Numbered from the stretch's first letter, positions 34,672-43,859 are shown. The stretch: DNA of 64,000 nt from Pontiella agarivorans (GCF_034531395.1 NZ_JARVCO010000012.1:806001-870000); one strand, 5' to 3'. The notes: generated from the letters alone by a model not told the origin. Translations and numbers: made by a program.

Positions 34672-37600
34672 ATGAAGAGTGTAATAGGCGCAATTTCCTT
34701 GGGCTGGCTGGTGGGTTTGCAGACACAGGCAGCATTGATATCCGATGCGGATATGACGCTGTCTATGGCGGCTGATATTCGACATACTGATTTTGAGCAT
34801 GTCGGATTGGGATGGATGGAGGGAAGCTCAGCGGGGGCCTGGGTGACCAATGCATTCGATGGCCGGTCTGTGGTCTCGAAAACATCTGTTTCGCAAAATC
34901 AGGCACTGCATCAGTACAATCTTGTGACGGATGAAACAGGAGATCAGCTGACGTTCACTTTTGTGACGTATGCCAATGTCGCCGCCGACTATAATGTGTC
35001 CCTCTTCGGCTGGACGGGCAACACGAACGGCATGGCCGGAACGGATATGATTGCGCAGGACGCTCGCTATGCTCCGGGCAAACTCATCACCACAAACAAC
35101 CTCTCCGGCGTGGATTTGCTGGATGGCGAATCGGTGCCTTCCGGCTCCAAAACAGGAGCTAAACATTTCAATACAGTGGTTGGAGCCTGGCAGACCAACT
35201 CGATTACGGTGGATATGAGCACCTATGGAGTCGCCGCGGTTATTGATAATATGGATGACCTGGCGGTGTTTGGCATTGCGATTTCCGATGGGGCCGGTGC
35301 CTACGGGACGGGCGATCTTTATTTTGACAGTATTACGGTAACGATTGTCTCAAACACTCCTCCGCCTCCGGTTACTATGAACATGATCGGATTTTATAAC
35401 GCCGCGGCTGAGACGCACAATGTCGTCAAGAACCTGAAAACCGACTACGGTGCGGTCGGTGATACAAATATTAATGAAAGTGCTATTTTGCAGCAGGCGA
35501 TTGATGAGATATCTGCATTGCCGGGGGGGGGAGACCTGATTATTCCGCAGGATGACTATCTGTTCGGCGCCATTGCATTTAAATCGGATGTACACATCAA
35601 GATCGAAGGAGGAACGACCATTGAGCAGTATGTACCTCGCGTGGATCGTAATGCCGTAATTTTCAGTATGGGTGGAGGACTGCTTGAGCCGATCCACAAT
35701 GTCAGTATTCGCGGGATTCCGGCTGCCGGAGCCACCAATGACCGGTTTGCCGTGTTTCTTCGGGCGGCCGATAATGCGCGCAGTTTTCTGAATACGGGGA
35801 ATGTCAGGAATTTTTATATTGCGAATGTGGATGTACATGACGAATACACGACGCACTCCTGCATTAATCTGTTTTCCGATGGATATGATTGGGATACGGG
35901 CGGATACGCGGTAAGCGGTACGGTTGCTAACATCAGTTCGTACTATGGCCATTATGGATATGGAACGGTTCAGTGTCAGGCGGCAGATTCGGTCTTGTTT
36001 ACGAATCTGTATGGTTTGGGCGGTTGCACGCTCCGTGTGGAAACCGGTGCGCGTACCATGAACGAGCGGCAGTTCGGGGGGGCACATAATATTGTCGGAA
36101 AAGATATTTCCTGCGAAATCGGCAAGTCCGCCGTCATGCTGGGGCCGCATAATATGCAGAACGGTTTGGTGACGATTGAGGGGGTGTATGCAACGAACTG
36201 TGCTTTTGCTGCGACCCTGGGTGGCGGAGACACGATTGATACAAAAGATGTCACCAATCCGGATATCAGACCGGGCACTTTTGCGGCGGGGACTTCGATT
36301 ACCGATATCACCGCAGTGTATGGAACCAATGCCACGTTGAAGTGGCAGGAGACCTTGGAGATCCCTCCGGAACTGGAACATTTGCTGACCAGTGTGTCGC
36401 CGGATGGAGGAAAGAGTAAGTATGGGCCTGCGATTGCCACCGCTAAGTTTACGCCGGTTTATGAAGCCTATATGACGGGGGTAAAGGCGTATGGTTTTGA
36501 ATATACTCCACCGGTCCAGACGGCGGGGACTGCGGTGGGCGATGGGTATTCGGATGATCTGTTTTCGGCGGCAGAATATTTCACGAACTTGAACAGCTAT
36601 TTTTGGTCGGTAACGACGACCGGCGGGGGGACGAACTGGATTCATGGCAACAACGTGGTTGGTATTCTGGATACAACATCGGCGATGGGTAATCATCATG
36701 CTGTTAATTTCCAAGGGTTCACTCTGTCGGAAAATCCGGAGTTGGCAGGAAGTCTCGATTTGGAAGGTGGTCCCTTTCTAAGGGTCGGGTCAGAATTCCG
36801 GTATAAACATCAGGCGGGTGTCGTTTCGGGCAACCTGAACGAAGCGGCTTTCGGCTTGCTGCTCAGCACGGACAAAACGTCTGGTGCGGGCGACAACCGC
36901 TTTGTGCTGCTGGCGAACCGGGGCAGTGGAATCGGCTTGGCCGGAATGACCAACGGACTGATATCTCATGCTGATCTGGGCGTGGATCCGGTTGCCGGTG
37001 GATGGAGTGACCGGTTCCGGATGGAGTGGTATATCGAGGAAGGTATTTCCAACTACGAAGGCATCGTGTCGGTATATGACTACGAAGGAGGCTTGTTGTT
37101 CAAAAGCGACTGGATGGATCTCGGACTCACGAATGGGACGAAGGTTTATGCCGGATATACCACCGGTACAAACACTGTCGGAGGAACAGTATCATCCTTC
37201 AGCGGATTTGAGCAGGTGCAGCTGGACAACTTTAAGTTTGAACGCGGGCGAATTGATGCTGCTCCGGAATTCCGCGCCAACCCGATTTACACCATGAATG
37301 CCGTTGCCGATTGGGATTACACGGCATTCATCACGGCCGATGCATTTGATCTGAATGAGGATTCCATGACCTTTGAGAAGGTTTCGGGACCGGCCTGGCT
37401 GAATGTATCCACGAACGGAATGGTTTATGGAGTGCCGGGCACGAATGATATCGGGATGAACAGCTTTGCAGTGCAGGTCTACGGATCTGCGGGAACGAAT
37501 ACGACCGAGCTACTGATTGAGGTTGAGCCAGCGGGCGCCTGCTATAGCCTGCTATACCCGGAGGCAGATGCCTACATTGAGGGCGGCGGGGATTCCAACC

Positions 37601-38415
37601 AGAATTTTGGAATCCGCCCTGAGCTGGTGGTGCAGACGGGTAGTCTGGACAAATGGACGCGTAAGACCTTTATGCGGTTCGATCTGTCATCCATTACCAA
37701 CCCCTTGATTGGTCGCGTGATCCTCAGACTTAATGTCGGACACCACAATGGCGGAAGCCCGCTACATACCTTTACCCGGGTGGATGACGATAGTTGGGAG
37801 GAATACGACATTACGTGGAGTGACCAACCGGCAACAGGAGCGGTCATTACCACGGTTGTTTGTCTGGACACCGTTTGGTGGCAGGAAGTTGATCTTACCG
37901 ATGTAATAAAGGCTGAACGCGCTACCGATCAGTTGCTCTCCTTCAGCATGGTTTCCAGCGGTAGTGCCGTAACCTTTAATTCGCGGGAGACCGAAGAAGG
38001 GCATAGGCCGCAACTGGTGGTTTATTCCTATCCGAACTACTGGGCGCAGGTCGCTCAGGAGTCCGGCTTAAACCTGTCCGGCTCAGGGGATGAGGATCTG
38101 GATGGCGAGTCCGATCTCATGGAGTTTGCTCTCGGCGGGGACCCGATCAATTCGGCCGTACAGGGCAATCCGCCTCACATGGTGTTCAATCCCGACAATA
38201 GCGTAAGTTTTTTTAACTGGGAAAACACCAATGCCAATCTCGGCATCACCTATCTCAGCGAATGGACGGAAGATCTTGTGAACGGCACCTGGAGCAATGT
38301 GTGGGATTCAATAACAAACTGGCCTACAGATCCCGGTTATATCGAAGCTGAACGGCGCGTAGGCGGAAGTTCCGATGAACAGCTCTTTTTCCGTTTAAGG
38401 ATCACACAACCCTAA
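34672..38415 (+). CDS. Secreted GH82-like (iota-carrageenase-type) beta-helix enzyme, multidomain
   Basis: A 1247-residue exported protein. After the signal peptide (MKSVIGAISLGWLVGLQTQA) there is a beta-sandwich (about 25-230), then a right-handed beta-helix (about 245-620) with KTDYGAVGDTNINESAILQQ and FKSDVHIKIEGGTTIEQY. CTLRVETG, followed by AVMLGPHNMQNG, resembles the GH82 active-site region, where Glu and Asp lie two apart; here Glu457 is kept and Asp is Gly459. Then come a lectin-like domain (about 626-853), a putative Ig domain (about 864-951), a DNRLRE/CBM96-like domain (about 957-1119, EADAYIEGGGDSNQNFGI) and the calcium-repeat tail (DEDLDGESDLMEFALGGDP). An endo-acting carrageenase role is inferred; pectate-lyase-like alternatives exist. 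AGAGG precedes the ATG at 34672. Confidence 0.7.
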   Translation: MKSVIGAISLGWLVGLQTQAALISDADMTLSMAADIRHTDFEHVGLGWMEGSSAGAWVTNAFDGRSVVSKTSVSQNQALHQYNLVTDETGDQLTFTFVTYANVAADYNVSLFGWTGNTNGMAGTDMIAQDARYAPGKLITTNNLSGVDLLDGESVPSGSKTGAKHFNTVVGAWQTNSITVDMSTYGVAAVIDNMDDLAVFGIAISDGAGAYGTGDLYFDSITVTIVSNTPPPPVTMNMIGFYNAAAETHNVVKNLKTDYGAVGDTNINESAILQQAIDEISALPGGGDLIIPQDDYLFGAIAFKSDVHIKIEGGTTIEQYVPRVDRNAVIFSMGGGLLEPIHNVSIRGIPAAGATNDRFAVFLRAADNARSFLNTGNVRNFYIANVDVHDEYTTHSCINLFSDGYDWDTGGYAVSGTVANISSYYGHYGYGTVQCQAADSVLFTNLYGLGGCTLRVETGARTMNERQFGGAHNIVGKDISCEIGKSAVMLGPHNMQNGLVTIEGVYATNCAFAATLGGGDTIDTKDVTNPDIRPGTFAAGTSITDITAVYGTNATLKWQETLEIPPELEHLLTSVSPDGGKSKYGPAIATAKFTPVYEAYMTGVKAYGFEYTPPVQTAGTAVGDGYSDDLFSAAEYFTNLNSYFWSVTTTGGGTNWIHGNNVVGILDTTSAMGNHHAVNFQGFTLSENPELAGSLDLEGGPFLRVGSEFRYKHQAGVVSGNLNEAAFGLLLSTDKTSGAGDNRFVLLANRGSGIGLAGMTNGLISHADLGVDPVAGGWSDRFRMEWYIEEGISNYEGIVSVYDYEGGLLFKSDWMDLGLTNGTKVYAGYTTGTNTVGGTVSSFSGFEQVQLDNFKFERGRIDAAPEFRANPIYTMNAVADWDYTAFITADAFDLNEDSMTFEKVSGPAWLNVSTNGMVYGVPGTNDIGMNSFAVQVYGSAGTNTTELLIEVEPAGACYSLLYPEADAYIEGGGDSNQNFGIRPELVVQTGSLDKWTRKTFMRFDLSSITNPLIGRVILRLNVGHHNGGSPLHTFTRVDDDSWEEYDITWSDQPATGAVITTVVCLDTVWWQEVDLTDVIKAERATDQLLSFSMVSSGSAVTFNSRETEEGHRPQLVVYSYPNYWAQVAQESGLNLSGSGDEDLDGESDLMEFALGGDPINSAVQGNPPHMVFNPDNSVSFFNWENTNANLGITYLSEWTEDLVNGTWSNVWDSITNWPTDPGYIEAERRVGGSSDEQLFFRLRITQP

Positions 38416-38732
38416 TATGAGCGCACGAAACGTCTTGGTGTGCCGGCCCTGTCGGCGCAGTCCAAGGCGGGTTGTTCTTCCTTCGTCGAACCTGCTATGC
38501 GTTGTCATTTTTATGATCGGATGAAAAGTTGCATGGGTGTACATACAGCACTTCCTGTCGAGATTGATCGAGTGGTGGGGTATAATCCATGCGATGGGAA
38601 ATGTATGTATAACGGGCACTGAAGCCAGGTAGGCCCTGAAGAGGGATGTGAATGAACCGTTTTATCCAAGAGTACGAACTGAAAACAACCGTATGTTGTT
38701 GCAGTTGAATACAGGTTTAAGAGGGCAAATAA
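38416..38732. other. Intergenic region, probable gene remains
   Basis: About 317 bases without a credible gene. A short plus-strand frame contains CMGVHTALPVEIDRVVGYNPCDGKC, which looks protein-like but matches nothing I know. No terminator and no copy of the 20-bp motif are evident. Confidence 0.4.
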
Positions 38733-39006
38733 ATGAGGAATTTTAAGTTAATATTAATGCTGCTGGTCAGGAGCGATCTGTGGAAGCGCATCGGCTAAAG
38801 AACTGGTAGATTATTTTCTTCCTATGGAGCCGCAGGGTAAACTGATCGAAGAGGGTATTTGGGGAGATCCGAATGTGTTGCCCCGCGATATTGAAAACGG
38901 GTTGGAAGATGCAACACTGGAAAACTGGTGCTACTGGGATGGTCGCATCGTGAAGGATGATGAGGGGAAACTCCATATTTACGGAAGCCGGTGGATTCAT
39001 TCGTTC

Positions 39007-39036
39007 TGCGGTTTACCCCGATTTTAGGACCACTGG
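39007..39036 (+). repeat. IS3 left inverted repeat (IRL)
   Basis: It starts TGCGGTTTACCCCGATTTTA and continues to the ACCAC block. The partner is at 40358-40387. The outer TG matches the CA at the right end. Confidence 0.8.
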
Positions 39037-39084
39037 CTTAAGTGGAATCTGCGTCTTTAAAATGGTACGAAAGGACGTATGGAA

Positions 39085-39363
39085 ATGGGAAGAAAACGAA
39101 GGACATTTACGGACAAGTTTAAGGCCAAGGTGGCGTTCGAATCCATAAAGGGCGTGAAGACACTCAACGAATTGGCCTCGGAATATCAGGTTCATCCGAA
39201 CCAGATCTCGGATCGGAAAAGGCAGCTGCTTTCGAATGCGCCGGAGCTTTTTGCTTCGGGAAAAAAGGCACAGGCCAAAACGGAAGAGGAGCTGACGGCT
39301 CCACTTTACGAGGAGATCGGGCGGCTGAAGATGGACGTGAAGTGGCTCGAAAAAAAGCTATGA
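39085..39363 (+). CDS. IS3 OrfA, helix-turn-helix transposase subunit
   Basis: A 92-residue protein from the ATG at 39085 (an ATG at 39079 is too close to the AAGGA box). It has the IS3 OrfA helix-turn-helix, RTFTDKFKAKVAFESIKGVK and LNELASEYQVHPNQI, and a C-terminal leucine-zipper-like stretch (LYEEIGRLKMDVKWLEKKL) used for dimerisation. It binds the IS ends. The ribosome can shift to -1 at the A AAA AAG heptamer at 39351-39357, just before the stop, to make the OrfAB fusion transposase. Confidence 0.95.
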   Translation: MGRKRRTFTDKFKAKVAFESIKGVKTLNELASEYQVHPNQISDRKRQLLSNAPELFASGKKAQAKTEEELTAPLYEEIGRLKMDVKWLEKKL

Positions 39364-40205
39364 GCCTGCCGCTTTCAACCCGTCGGAGCTGGGTGGAGCC
39401 CTGCCCCGATTATTCAATCCGGCGACCGTGTCGGCTGGCAGGCGTTCCCCGGTCGGGGGTCTATTATGAACCCGCCCCGGAAACGGCAGAGAATCTCCTT
39501 CTGATGCGTTTGATCGATGAGCAGTATATGAAACATCCCGAGTTCGGTTCGCCCCGTATGACGGATTGGCTGCAGGATGAGGGACATGAAGTCAACCGCA
39601 AGCGTGTCGCCCGCCTGATGCGGCGCATGGGGCTTCAGGCGATCACGCCCGGCCCGCACACGAGCAAGCCGGCGACGGGGCACAAGATATATCCGTATCT
39701 ATTGAGCAATGTGGACATTGAGCGGGTGAACCAAGTCTGGAGTACGGACATCACCTATATCCCCATGCGCAACGGATACATGTATCTGACCGCCGTGATC
39801 GATTGGTTCAGCCGGTACGTTCTGGCCTGGGAGCTCTCGAATACAATGGAGAGTCTCTTCTGCATCGATGCTCTTGAGCATGCGTTGACCCAAGGGACAC
39901 CCGGCATTTTCAATACAGATCAAGGTTCTCAGTTTACCTCCCATGCCTTTACCGATGTCCTGCTCGGCCAGAACATCACGATCAGCATGGATGGCCGGGG
40001 ACGGGCGCTTGATAACGTATTCATCGAACGGCTGTGGTGGTCGGTAAAATACGAGAAGGTCTATCCGGCCTCCTACACTGACGGGTGGGAATTGCTCCAG
40101 GGACTCGACGGTTATTTCAACTATTACAACCACGAGAGGAAACACAGCGCTCTGGACAAACGAACACCGGCTGAGGTATTCAAGGAAGGAGTAGTCAGAA
40201 CATGA
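39342..40205 (+). CDS. IS3 OrfB, DDE integrase-domain transposase
   Basis: A 287-residue frame expressed as the OrfAB fusion by -1 frameshifting. The HTH_21 region (LIDEQYMKHPEFGSPRMTDWL) is followed by the rve integrase core, with the DDE triad visible as WSTDITYIP, NTDQGSQFTS and the Glu in IERLWWSVKYE. The C-terminal NYYNHERKHSALDKRTPAEVF is typical of IS3. The reading frame is intact, so the element may still be active. Confidence 0.96.
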   Translation: MARKKAMSLPLSTRRSWVEPCPDYSIRRPCRLAGVPRSGVYYEPAPETAENLLLMRLIDEQYMKHPEFGSPRMTDWLQDEGHEVNRKRVARLMRRMGLQAITPGPHTSKPATGHKIYPYLLSNVDIERVNQVWSTDITYIPMRNGYMYLTAVIDWFSRYVLAWELSNTMESLFCIDALEHALTQGTPGIFNTDQGSQFTSHAFTDVLLGQNITISMDGRGRALDNVFIERLWWSVKYEKVYPASYTDGWELLQGLDGYFNYYNHERKHSALDKRTPAEVFKEGVVRT

Positions 40206-40212
40206 TCACGAG

Positions 40213-40289
40213 TGATGCCGTCGCTGCGCTCCGCCCTTGGCCCTCCGGGCCACCCCTTCGGGGACGGGCTCCGCTTCGCGACGGCATCA
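40213..40289 (+). other. Highly structured non-coding tail inside the IS
   Basis: An outer 12-bp stem TGATGCCGTCGC / GCGACGGCATCA (40213-40224 with 40278-40289) encloses two hairpins: GGCCC-TCC-GGGCC (40239-40251) and CCCC-TTC-GGGG (40253-40263). It lies between the orfB stop and the right inverted repeat, a distance of about 180 bases. It may be a folded RNA, a transcription barrier or a transposase accessory site. Confidence 0.7.
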
Positions 40290-40357
40290 TAGAAGGGCGG
40301 CTCGTTGGCCGCTGGAACACGGAACAGGGACTGGCAGGTTCCACCTTAAATTCGCCG

Positions 40358-40387
40358 ATCCGTGGTCTAAGATTGGGGGCAGGCGCA
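40358..40387 (-). repeat. IS3 right inverted repeat (IRR)
   Basis: On the minus strand it starts TGCGCCTGCCCCCAATCTTA, then GACCAC. The right TTC duplication follows at 40388-40390. Confidence 0.8.
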
Positions 40388-40469
40388 TTCAGCCATAGGG
40401 GGGGGCATCGTTCTTCAGTGGAATTTGTTTCTCGAAAGATCTGCAGCCCATTTGTTAAATGGAATGTTA

Positions 40470-43106
40470 ATGAAATTCATACGGCATAAATCAATCTGGT
40501 TATTCATTGCATTGTTGCTGATGGGCACTGCGAGCGATGCGCGGCTTATTGCCCACTATGACTTTTCTGATGGGGATCTGCTTGATAATGAAGTCGGCCC
40601 GGAATACCGATTGGAGCAACGCAGCAAGGCAGCGGTGCTACCGGAAGTGATGCTGAATCGTGCATATGGGACGGCTGTGTTCTCGGGAGGGCTTGATTCG
40701 GTGTCCTGGCTGGAGTGCAAAGGGCCCGGCAGACTCGACGAATTCACTTTTTCTCTCTGGTTTCGAACGGATCAGGTTGATCAGCGAATAGATTATCTAA
40801 GCGTTGTCGGTTCGGGCGGAAAAAGGATGCGCGGTAGTTGGCAGGTTCACAGTGACACGCGTAGGCAGGGGAATCTGCGCTTCCGAAGCGGTGAGTCGTT
40901 GCAGTTGTATGATCTCGGTTCTGCGATAAAAAAACCGGGGATTTGGTATCATCTCTTGGTGCGGAAGAAACGTTCCGGAGCGGTGGAGTGCTATGTAACC
41001 CCCGAGAAAGGCGAAATGAAAAAGCCGGACCTGCAGCTGAACGATGCGGATATTGCACTGGACGATATAATTCTGGGCAGCGGCGGCATTCGGGGCACAG
41101 GTTATCGAATGGAACTGGCCAATGTCCGCATCTATGATACGGCAGACATCCCGGTAGATTCGCTCTTGGATGAAGGGCCTTGTGTCTTTGTGCCGGAAAA
41201 AAAACCAGGCTGGAATGTCGGGGAAATGCTGTCCCGGTTGAAAGCCGATGAGGATAAGCTTCTCAGCATGTTGTCGGAACTCCCCCTGCTGCAGGACACG
41301 CAGCAGTTGGATGCCTATGGATGTCATAGTAGTTTTCTGCCGGAACTCGATGAAGTGCCCGAGGAGCCGCGGTGGACGGTGTTTCTGGGCATGGAAGGAT
41401 CAAGGGCAAGGGAAATATATCTGATTCCTGCTGCCGATCGCCGCGATCCAGCCATGCCCGGTTATGGATTTCCTAAACGTTTCAGAATCATGGGGACTGA
41501 TTCGAGAGGGAAATCATTTGTTCTCTCTGACTGGTACGACCGGGATTTTCCTGATCCGGGGCGTCTTCCTGTACGTTTGATTATCCCGCATGGGAGATAT
41601 GTGGGCATTCAGATTGATGTTTTCAAGGGGCATAGCGAAGCCGGCAAAGAATTTTTTGCGCTTGACGAAGTGTTTATCCGTGGAGAGTCCAACCTTCTTC
41701 CGATACATTCCGTGCGGCTTTCTTCGAGTTTCGAAGTTCCGCCTTTCTGGAGTATAGAATATCTTCAGGATGGGAAAACCGGTATGGGGCTCCCGGTGCT
41801 CCCGGAACCGGATGAATCGATTCGGGACTTTGTGGTTCATTTCCCATCCAAACCTGATAAGGCGATTTCTCTGGAGCTGGATTTGGAGGAAAACCGAAGA
41901 GTAGGCGATATTATATTTTATCCTGCTCAGCCTCCGGAGGGCGCCGTGGTGCCCGGTTATGGATTCCCCGGATCAATAAAAATTGAATATATCCGTGACC
42001 GTGGAGAGGGGGTGCCCAGAACCGTTTTACGAGAACAATGGGTTAGGGATATGAAAAATCCGGGCAATAATGTAATTCGTGTGCGGCAGATTCCAAACCA
42101 TATACGCTGGGTTCGGTTCACGCTGGATAAGCTTCCGCATTATGAGGGAGATTATGTTCTTGGGTTCGGCGAAATAGCGATTACACGCGATCGGGTATCG
42201 ATGGGTACGGGCTGTGCGGTTAAGTCCGATCTGGATCTGTCTGAAACTAATCTGCTGCGGTTGACTGATGGCTTTGCCGGAGGCCGTCGTGTGATTCCTG
42301 TATTGCAGTGGCTCGATGGACTTTCGCTCCGCAGAGATCTTAACCTTTGGCTGAAGGCTAATGTGGCATTGCAGGAAAAGTTGACTGCCCGCGGGGATCA
42401 ATTCCGTCGTTTGGCTCTCAACGGAAGTTTGGTAACACTTGTGCTTATCCTGGCGGGTATCAGTCTCACCGGTCTGCTGTTACGCCGTCGGCAGACCTTC
42501 CTGTTCCGGCAGCGTGTGACTCAGGATCTGCACGATGATATCGGCAGCAAGATCGGGGCAATCTCGCTGGTTTCCACCTACCTGAAAAAGGCAACCCCCG
42601 AACCGGTCGCACAGGAGTGCGGGAATGATATTGATGAAATCGCAGCCGACATGAAGCAGGCGTTACGCGACGTACTTTGGTTTACGAGTAACAGGACGGA
42701 CCGTCTGGGCGAACTGGTCTGCAAGTTGAAGGAAATTGCGGAAAGTACATTGCCGGCAGAAATGCTGGAACTGAAGCATTCGCCTTTGCATCAGATTCCC
42801 GACAGGCCGATTCGTATTAAGATAAAGCGCGATGTGATGATGTTCTTCAAAGAAGCATTGAATAATGCGGTGAAACATGCCGGGGCTTCGGAAATAAACA
42901 TTTCCATACTTTGGAACCGGCCTCGGTTGGTTATCCGGATCCAGGATAACGGCGGCGGGTTTGATCCTGAACATATGGATGAAGGGAAGATGCATCTGGG
43001 ACTCGAAGGCATGAAGCGGCGGGCGAAGCGGATTCATGGCGATTTGGTGATCGAATCCGCTCCGGGCACCGGTACACTGGTTGAGCTTAAAATGAAGGTG
43101 AAATAA
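40470..43106 (+). CDS. Sensor histidine kinase with extracytoplasmic LamG-type sensor
   Basis: An 878-residue membrane kinase. Signal/anchor: MKFIRHKSIWLFIALLLMGTASDA. Residues about 25-235 form a concanavalin-like LamG sensor (LIAHYDFSDGDLLDNEVG, FTFSLWFRTDQ). Two further beta-sandwich repeats follow (about 290-410 and 430-590, each with PAMPGYGFPKRFRI or GAVVPGYGFPGSIKI). The membrane helix is near 652-670. The HisKA_3 phosphoacceptor is His688 in TQDLHDDIGSKIGAIS, and the ATPase domain shows NNAVKHAG and DNGGGFDP. It probably senses polysaccharide fragments and passes the signal to the response regulator, which overlaps by one base. The IS element ends 82 bases upstream, so its original promoter may have been displaced. 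Confidence 0.9.
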   Translation: MKFIRHKSIWLFIALLLMGTASDARLIAHYDFSDGDLLDNEVGPEYRLEQRSKAAVLPEVMLNRAYGTAVFSGGLDSVSWLECKGPGRLDEFTFSLWFRTDQVDQRIDYLSVVGSGGKRMRGSWQVHSDTRRQGNLRFRSGESLQLYDLGSAIKKPGIWYHLLVRKKRSGAVECYVTPEKGEMKKPDLQLNDADIALDDIILGSGGIRGTGYRMELANVRIYDTADIPVDSLLDEGPCVFVPEKKPGWNVGEMLSRLKADEDKLLSMLSELPLLQDTQQLDAYGCHSSFLPELDEVPEEPRWTVFLGMEGSRAREIYLIPAADRRDPAMPGYGFPKRFRIMGTDSRGKSFVLSDWYDRDFPDPGRLPVRLIIPHGRYVGIQIDVFKGHSEAGKEFFALDEVFIRGESNLLPIHSVRLSSSFEVPPFWSIEYLQDGKTGMGLPVLPEPDESIRDFVVHFPSKPDKAISLELDLEENRRVGDIIFYPAQPPEGAVVPGYGFPGSIKIEYIRDRGEGVPRTVLREQWVRDMKNPGNNVIRVRQIPNHIRWVRFTLDKLPHYEGDYVLGFGEIAITRDRVSMGTGCAVKSDLDLSETNLLRLTDGFAGGRRVIPVLQWLDGLSLRRDLNLWLKANVALQEKLTARGDQFRRLALNGSLVTLVLILAGISLTGLLLRRRQTFLFRQRVTQDLHDDIGSKIGAISLVSTYLKKATPEPVAQECGNDIDEIAADMKQALRDVLWFTSNRTDRLGELVCKLKEIAESTLPAEMLELKHSPLHQIPDRPIRIKIKRDVMMFFKEALNNAVKHAGASEINISILWNRPRLVIRIQDNGGGFDPEHMDEGKMHLGLEGMKRRAKRIHGDLVIESAPGTGTLVELKMKVK

Positions 43107-43744
43107 TGGGAAAAGCGAAAAAGACGGTCTGGATCATTGAAGATGAAGCGCACTTTCGCAATCATCTGGCCCGTTTGATTAATCTGGATGATGTGATCGA
43201 GTGCACTGCAAAGTTTGAGTCCTACGAGGAAGCCCTGCCCAGTATCGAAAGTGCAGCATATCCCGACCTGCTGTTGCTAGATCTGAACCTCCCGGGCATG
43301 CACGGGCTTGAGGTCATTCGGGAACTGACCGAGAAGCATCCCGATATTCATATTCTGGTGCTGACTGTTGATGAAAACCGGAAAACCGTTTTCGACGCTA
43401 TCTGTGCAGGAGCGGCCGGCTACCTCGTGAAAAACGACCCGTTCGATGATATTCTCAAGGGAATTCATCAGGTGATGGAAGGCGGGGCACCGCTCAGCAG
43501 TTCGATTGCCTCCTATGTGTTGCAGTACTTTAAGCCGAAACAACCGTTTGAAGAGCTGAATGAGCGTGAAGTCGAAATCCTGGAAATGCTGGCCAATGGC
43601 GATACCCGAAAGGAAATCGCCGCCAAACTTCATGTGGCTCCCACCACCGTCGATTATCATCTGCGCTCCATCTACGTAAAGCTGCAGGTCAACTCCGCTG
43701 CCGGCGCAGTGGCCAAAGCCCTGCGCGACCGCCTGATTGAATGA
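43106..43744 (+). CDS. NarL/LuxR-family response regulator
   Basis: A 212-residue regulator. The receiver domain (about 7-125) has the phosphorylated Asp59 in LLLLDLNLPGMHG and the conserved ED pair (IIEDE) near residue 12. The C-terminal LuxR-type HTH is LNEREVEILEMLANGDTRKEIAAKLHVAPTTVDYHLRSIYVKL. The start overlaps the kinase stop by one base (TAATG). It is expected to regulate the nearby glycosidase and sulfatase genes. Confidence 0.95.
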   Translation: MGKAKKTVWIIEDEAHFRNHLARLINLDDVIECTAKFESYEEALPSIESAAYPDLLLLDLNLPGMHGLEVIRELTEKHPDIHILVLTVDENRKTVFDAICAGAAGYLVKNDPFDDILKGIHQVMEGGAPLSSSIASYVLQYFKPKQPFEELNEREVEILEMLANGDTRKEIAAKLHVAPTTVDYHLRSIYVKLQVNSAAGAVAKALRDRLIE

Positions 43745-43786
43745 GATGCAACGTTTCCAATGTGCGGATTTCTGCTGACATTTGAG

Positions 43787-43806
43787 ACTACAACATCCGT
43801 ACCTTT
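43787..43806 (+). promoter_or_regulatory. Island motif copy 3
   Basis: It reads ACTACAACATCCGTACCTTT, identical over 20 bases to the copy at 45600. It lies upstream of a decayed DUF1080-like gene, 458 bases before the FGE-like gene. Confidence 0.78.
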
Positions 43807-43859
43807 GTCCTCATCCCCCTGGCTTTTATTATCTATCCCTTTTAGTGAATAGAGGGATT

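Larger units (their letters stand above)
39007..40387 (+). mobile_element. IS3-family insertion sequence, complete, 1381 bp
   Basis: The ends are TGCGGTTTACCCCGATTTTA on the left and, on the complementary strand, TGCGCCTGCCCCCAATCTTA on the right. They are imperfect inverted repeats with the usual terminal TG...CA and shared ACCAC further in. The 3-bp target duplication TTC flanks it (39004-39006 and 40388-40390). It carries orfA and orfB in the IS3 arrangement. Intact ends and duplication suggest a fairly recent insertion. Confidence 0.9.
38733..40489 (+). pseudogene. Secreted glycoside-hydrolase (GH43-like) gene broken by IS3 insertion
   Basis: An ATG at 38733 starts a signal peptide (MRNFKLILMLL). 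The frame must shift near 38760 to continue WSGAICGSASAKELVDYFLP and then LENWCYWDGRIVKDDEGKLHIYGSRW, the N-terminal blade of a five-bladed-propeller glycosidase. The IS3 element interrupts it after codon 39004-39006. Removing the IS and one TTC copy restores an open frame (SFSHRGGHRSSVEF) to a stop at 40487-40489. That is still far too short for the family, so the gene was also truncated and frameshifted independently of the IS. Confidence 0.75.

Noticed and set aside
35350-36714. A long open frame (454 codons) on the strand opposite the GH82-like gene
   Set aside because: It lacks a signal peptide, a ribosome-binding site and any family resemblance, is rich in Arg/His/Ile, and mirrors the codon pattern of the true gene.
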